This document shows positions 61,871 to 64,000 of a stretch of DNA of 64,000 nucleotides, piece after piece (position 1 is the first letter of the stretch; each line of letters begins with the position of its first letter). The notes under the pieces are model-generated. The model was not told the origin of the DNA. It did not search any database and was given only the letters and a program-made list of their open reading frames with translations. Origin of the DNA: Marinobacter sp. (GTDB taxonomy: Bacteria > Pseudomonadota > Gammaproteobacteria > Pseudomonadales > Oleiphilaceae); the NCBI GenBank assembly GCA_022565395.1, contig JAIUMV010000015.1:1-64000 (forward strand), given 5' to 3'. The position numbers and the translations under genes are program-made.

Positions 61871-62515
61871 TCAGTCAAAGCCCTGGCAATGCCTGAGCGA
61901 GGTGTGAGGCAGCCTTTCAGCCAGCCTCAGGGCCAGTGCCTGCGCGACATCGTCCATATCCACGGTCGGCACAAAGTCCGCCAGCTGGCACATGGCCATG
62001 CCGGCGTAGCCACAGGGGTTGATGCGCTGAAAGGGTGCCAGGTCCATATTGATATTCAGCGCCAGGCCATGAAAGGAGCGGCCGCGCCGCACCCGCAGCC
62101 CCAGCGAAGCAATTTTCGCCTCCTTGACGTACACCCCCGGCGCGTCCCGCCGCGGCGCAGCAGTGACCTGATAGCTCGCCAGCACATCAACAATGGCCTG
62201 CTCAATAAGATCTACCAGCGTCCTGACCCCAAGTCCGTTACGGTTGAGGTCCAGCAATGGGTAGATGACCAACTGGCCAGGACCGTGGTAGGTCACCTGA
62301 CCGCCCCGGTCCACCTGTACCACGGGAATATCACCCGCCGCCAGGATGTGCTCCGCCTTCCCCGCCTGCCCCTGGGTAAACACCGGCGGATGTTCAAGGC
62401 ACCAGAGTTCATCAGGGGTGGTTTCGGTGCGCTCGTCTGTGAACGCCTGCATGGCATGCCAGACAGGCTCATAGGCCTGCTGGCCGAGGTGGCGGATGAC
62501 CAGTTCGCTGGTCAT
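61871..62515 (-). CDS. lipB: Lipoyl(octanoyl) transferase
   Basis: The 214-residue enzyme moves octanoate from ACP to lipoyl domains, producing the substrate of Lip[18 protein letters not shown], the catalytic Lys in [14 protein letters not shown] (about residue 140) and the catalytic Cys in NPCGYAGM (about 170) are intact. Its ATG overlaps the ybeD stop by one base (TAATG). It is the last gene of dacA-ybeD-lipB. Confidence 0.95.
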   Translation of the reverse strand: MTSELVIRHLGQQAYEPVWHAMQAFTDERTETTPDELWCLEHPPVFTQGQAGKAEHILAAGDIPVVQVDRGGQVTYHGPGQLVIYPLLDLNRNGLGVRTLVDLIEQAIVDVLASYQVTAAPRRDAPGVYVKEAKIASLGLRVRRGRSFHGLALNINMDLAPFQRINPCGYAGMAMCQLADFVPTVDMDDVAQALALRLAERLPHTSLRHCQGFD

Positions 62516-62784
62516 TACAGCACCATATGAACCCGACCGCTGGCTTTGAGCTCGACAAACAGCGCCTGCAACTGTGGCTCGCCTGTGGCGATAAAGCTCA
62601 GGTGAATGGAGGTAAAGCGACCGCCGCTGCTGTCTTTGACGGAAATGTTCTCGGGCTTCAAGTCAGGCGCATGGGAGCGAACCACTGCAAACACAAAGTC
62701 CTGAAAATCCGGTGCTGCATCCCCTATCACCTTGATGAAGTACTCGCAGGGAAACTCAATTTTGGGTGGCGTGGGTTCGCTCAT
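62515..62784 (-). CDS. ybeD: YbeD-like (DUF493) small protein
   Basis: The 89-residue protein has the ferredoxin-like DUF493 fold ([41 protein letters not shown]). The gene is almost always found between dacA and lipB in gammaproteobacteria. A role linked to lipoate metabolism or allosteric regulation has been suggested from structure and context only. AGGCCTAGAT precedes the ATG; it lies 8 nt after dacA. Confidence 0.92.
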   Translation of the reverse strand: MSEPTPPKIEFPCEYFIKVIGDAAPDFQDFVFAVVRSHAPDLKPENISVKDSSGGRFTSIHLSFIATGEPQLQALFVELKASGRVHMVL

Positions 62785-62792
62785 ATCTAGGC

Positions 62793-63965
62793 CTATCGTG
62801 AGAACAGGTTAACAAAGAACAGTTTAATGGCATCCAGCAGCCGCTTGAACAGACCACCCTGCTCTACGGACTGCAGCGCCAGTATGGGCGCATCCACCAG
62901 GGTTTCACCGTTCTGGATGACCCTTACACGCCCCAGCTCCTGCCCCTGAGCGATGGGTGCCTTGATAACAGTGTCCACATCCACTACGGTTTCCAGGCTT
63001 GAGCGGGTGCCTCGGGGGATAAGTACAGTCACGGCTTCAGCCAAGCCCAGATTAAGCTGGTCCTGCTGCCCACCCCATATCCGGGTTTCCAGCAACTGCT
63101 GACCGGCATTGAACAACTGCTGGGTTTCAAAGTAGCGGAAACCGTAGTTGAGCATTTTCTGCACTTCCTGGGCTCGGGCCTCGGGGCTGCGAGTACCCAT
63201 TACCACAGCAATCAGGCGCATGTCATCACGCACAGCAGAAGCCACCAGGCAGTAGCCCGCGGCATTGGTGTGGCCAGTTTTCAGGCCATCTACGCTCGGG
63301 TCCCGCCACAGCAGGTTATTGCGATTGGGCTGGCGAATGTTGTTATAGGTGAAATGTCGCTCCGCATAGATCGGATACGTCTTGGGCAGGTCACGAATGG
63401 TAGCCTGGGCCAGCAGCGCCATATCGTAGGCGGTGGAGTACTGAGCATCATCCGGCAAGCCGGTCGAATTAGTGAAATGAGAGTTCTGCATACCCAGAAT
63501 CTGGGCCTGCTGATTCATGATATCGGCAAATGCACTCTCACTGCCGGCGATAAATTCCGCCAGGGCAACACTGGCATCATTGCCCGACTGGATAATGACC
63601 CCCCGCAGCAGGTCTTCCACCGATACCTGGGTGCCCTCCTGTACAAACATGCGTGAGCCGCCGGTGCGCCAGGCGCGAACGCTGATGGGCACCATATCCG
63701 TCATGGCAATACGGCCCTCATGCAGCTCCCGCTCCGCAATATAAGCCGTCATCAGCTTAACCAGGCTGGCCGGGGGCAGCCGCTCGTGGCTGTTATTTTC
63801 CATGATGATACGGCCGGTTTCCTGCTCCATCAGGATAAAGGAACTGCCCGCAATCTGAGGTGGCGCCGGGATCAACGGAGGTTGCTGTGCCCAGGCGTGC
63901 CCGAGGGAAAGCCACATGACAGCCAGCAGGCTGGCCAGGGTACGCATCAGTGGTGTCATAGCCAT
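62793..63965 (-). CDS. dacA: D-alanyl-D-alanine carboxypeptidase (PBP5/6 type)
   Basis: The 390-residue penicillin-binding protein trims the terminal D-Ala of peptidoglycan pentapeptides. It has a signal peptide (to about AWA-QQ, residue 26) and the three active-site motifs: SLVK (PPASLVKLMTAY, about 68), SGN (IIQSGNDASVALA, about 130) and KTG (DGLKTGHTNAAG). The C-terminal beta domain is followed by the amphipathic membrane anchor LFKRLLDAIKLFFVNLFSR. It is the first complete gene of dacA-ybeD-lipB in this window; upstream sequence (probably rlpA or mltB in relatives) is outside. Confidence 0.95.
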   Translation of the reverse strand: MAMTPLMRTLASLLAVMWLSLGHAWAQQPPLIPAPPQIAGSSFILMEQETGRIIMENNSHERLPPASLVKLMTAYIAERELHEGRIAMTDMVPISVRAWRTGGSRMFVQEGTQVSVEDLLRGVIIQSGNDASVALAEFIAGSESAFADIMNQQAQILGMQNSHFTNSTGLPDDAQYSTAYDMALLAQATIRDLPKTYPIYAERHFTYNNIRQPNRNNLLWRDPSVDGLKTGHTNAAGYCLVASAVRDDMRLIAVVMGTRSPEARAQEVQKMLNYGFRYFETQQLFNAGQQLLETRIWGGQQDQLNLGLAEAVTVLIPRGTRSSLETVVDVDTVIKAPIAQGQELGRVRVIQNGETLVDAPILALQSVEQGGLFKRLLDAIKLFFVNLFSR

Positions 63966-64000
63966 GGTTCGTTTCTTTCTGCGTTCATGAATGAATGGGT

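Noticed and set aside
1..64000. Mobile element, prophage or genomic island around the adhesin
   Set aside because: No integrase, transposase, att repeats or abrupt base-composition change were seen; both tRNA genes lack adjacent integrases.

Overview
This 64 kb window is a stretch of ordinary gammaproteobacterial chromosome of about 60% G+C. It carries one very large accessory locus. Housekeeping order (rpsF-rpsR-DUF2232-rplI-dnaB-alr, rnr-rlmB, dacA-ybeD-lipB, mpl-ubiX), an Anr/FNR regulator with a full Fe-S cysteine set and many outer-membrane or lipoprotein genes suggest a free-living, aerobic to facultatively anaerobic marine-type bacterium. The Alcanivorax/Marinobacter neighbourhood is my best guess, inferred from gene content only. 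There are no rRNA genes, CRISPR arrays, IS elements, integrases or prophage genes.

Layout. 0-8.5 kb: elongator tRNA-Met, a low-complexity secreted protein, a beta-helix lipoprotein, a DASH-type cryptochrome, an O-acetylhomoserine sulfhydrylase, lipoyl synthase lipA and a short-sensor chemoreceptor. 8.5-14.2 kb: a small outer-membrane barrel, an RND-superfamily exporter, then a TpsB transporter and a SapC-family protein in one operon. 14.3-31.8 kb: one 5818-residue adhesin gene (TpsA/LktA-like two-partner secretion exoprotein) convergent to tpsB-sapC and ending in an OmpA-like peptidoglycan-binding domain. 32-39.9 kb: Spy/CpxP-like protein, YlqF GTPase, AraC regulator, Mpo1-like membrane protein, chromate transporter, fabB, fnr/anr with its own FNR box, an RmlD-like protein and a small cytoplasmic protein. 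39.9-48 kb: the minus-strand alr-dnaB and ribosomal-protein cluster, then rlmB-rnr. 48-64 kb: tRNA-Leu(CAG), a large lipoprotein, acyl-CoA dehydrogenase, ubiX, mpl, pyrophosphate-type phosphofructokinase, a 92-residue membrane peptide, glutaredoxin, a dCache chemoreceptor, YqaA, an ABC1-family kinase, a diguanylate cyclase, and lipB-ybeD-dacA.

How the parts work together. The most unusual system is the two-partner secretion locus. A TpsB pore and a SapC-family protein are encoded on one strand. They converge on a 17.5 kb adhesin gene whose C-terminus looks built to stay bound to the cell wall while the beta-helical body is exported. The adhesin contains a roughly 1.55 kb super-repeat, acidic linkers, two helical inserts and a single close cysteine pair. 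Sensing and surface-behaviour genes (two chemoreceptors, a diguanylate cyclase) lie in the same window, although nothing in the sequence ties them directly to the adhesin.

Limits. Start codons were chosen from Shine-Dalgarno spacing and family N-termini. Promoters are visual matches. Family calls come from recognised motifs, not database searches.
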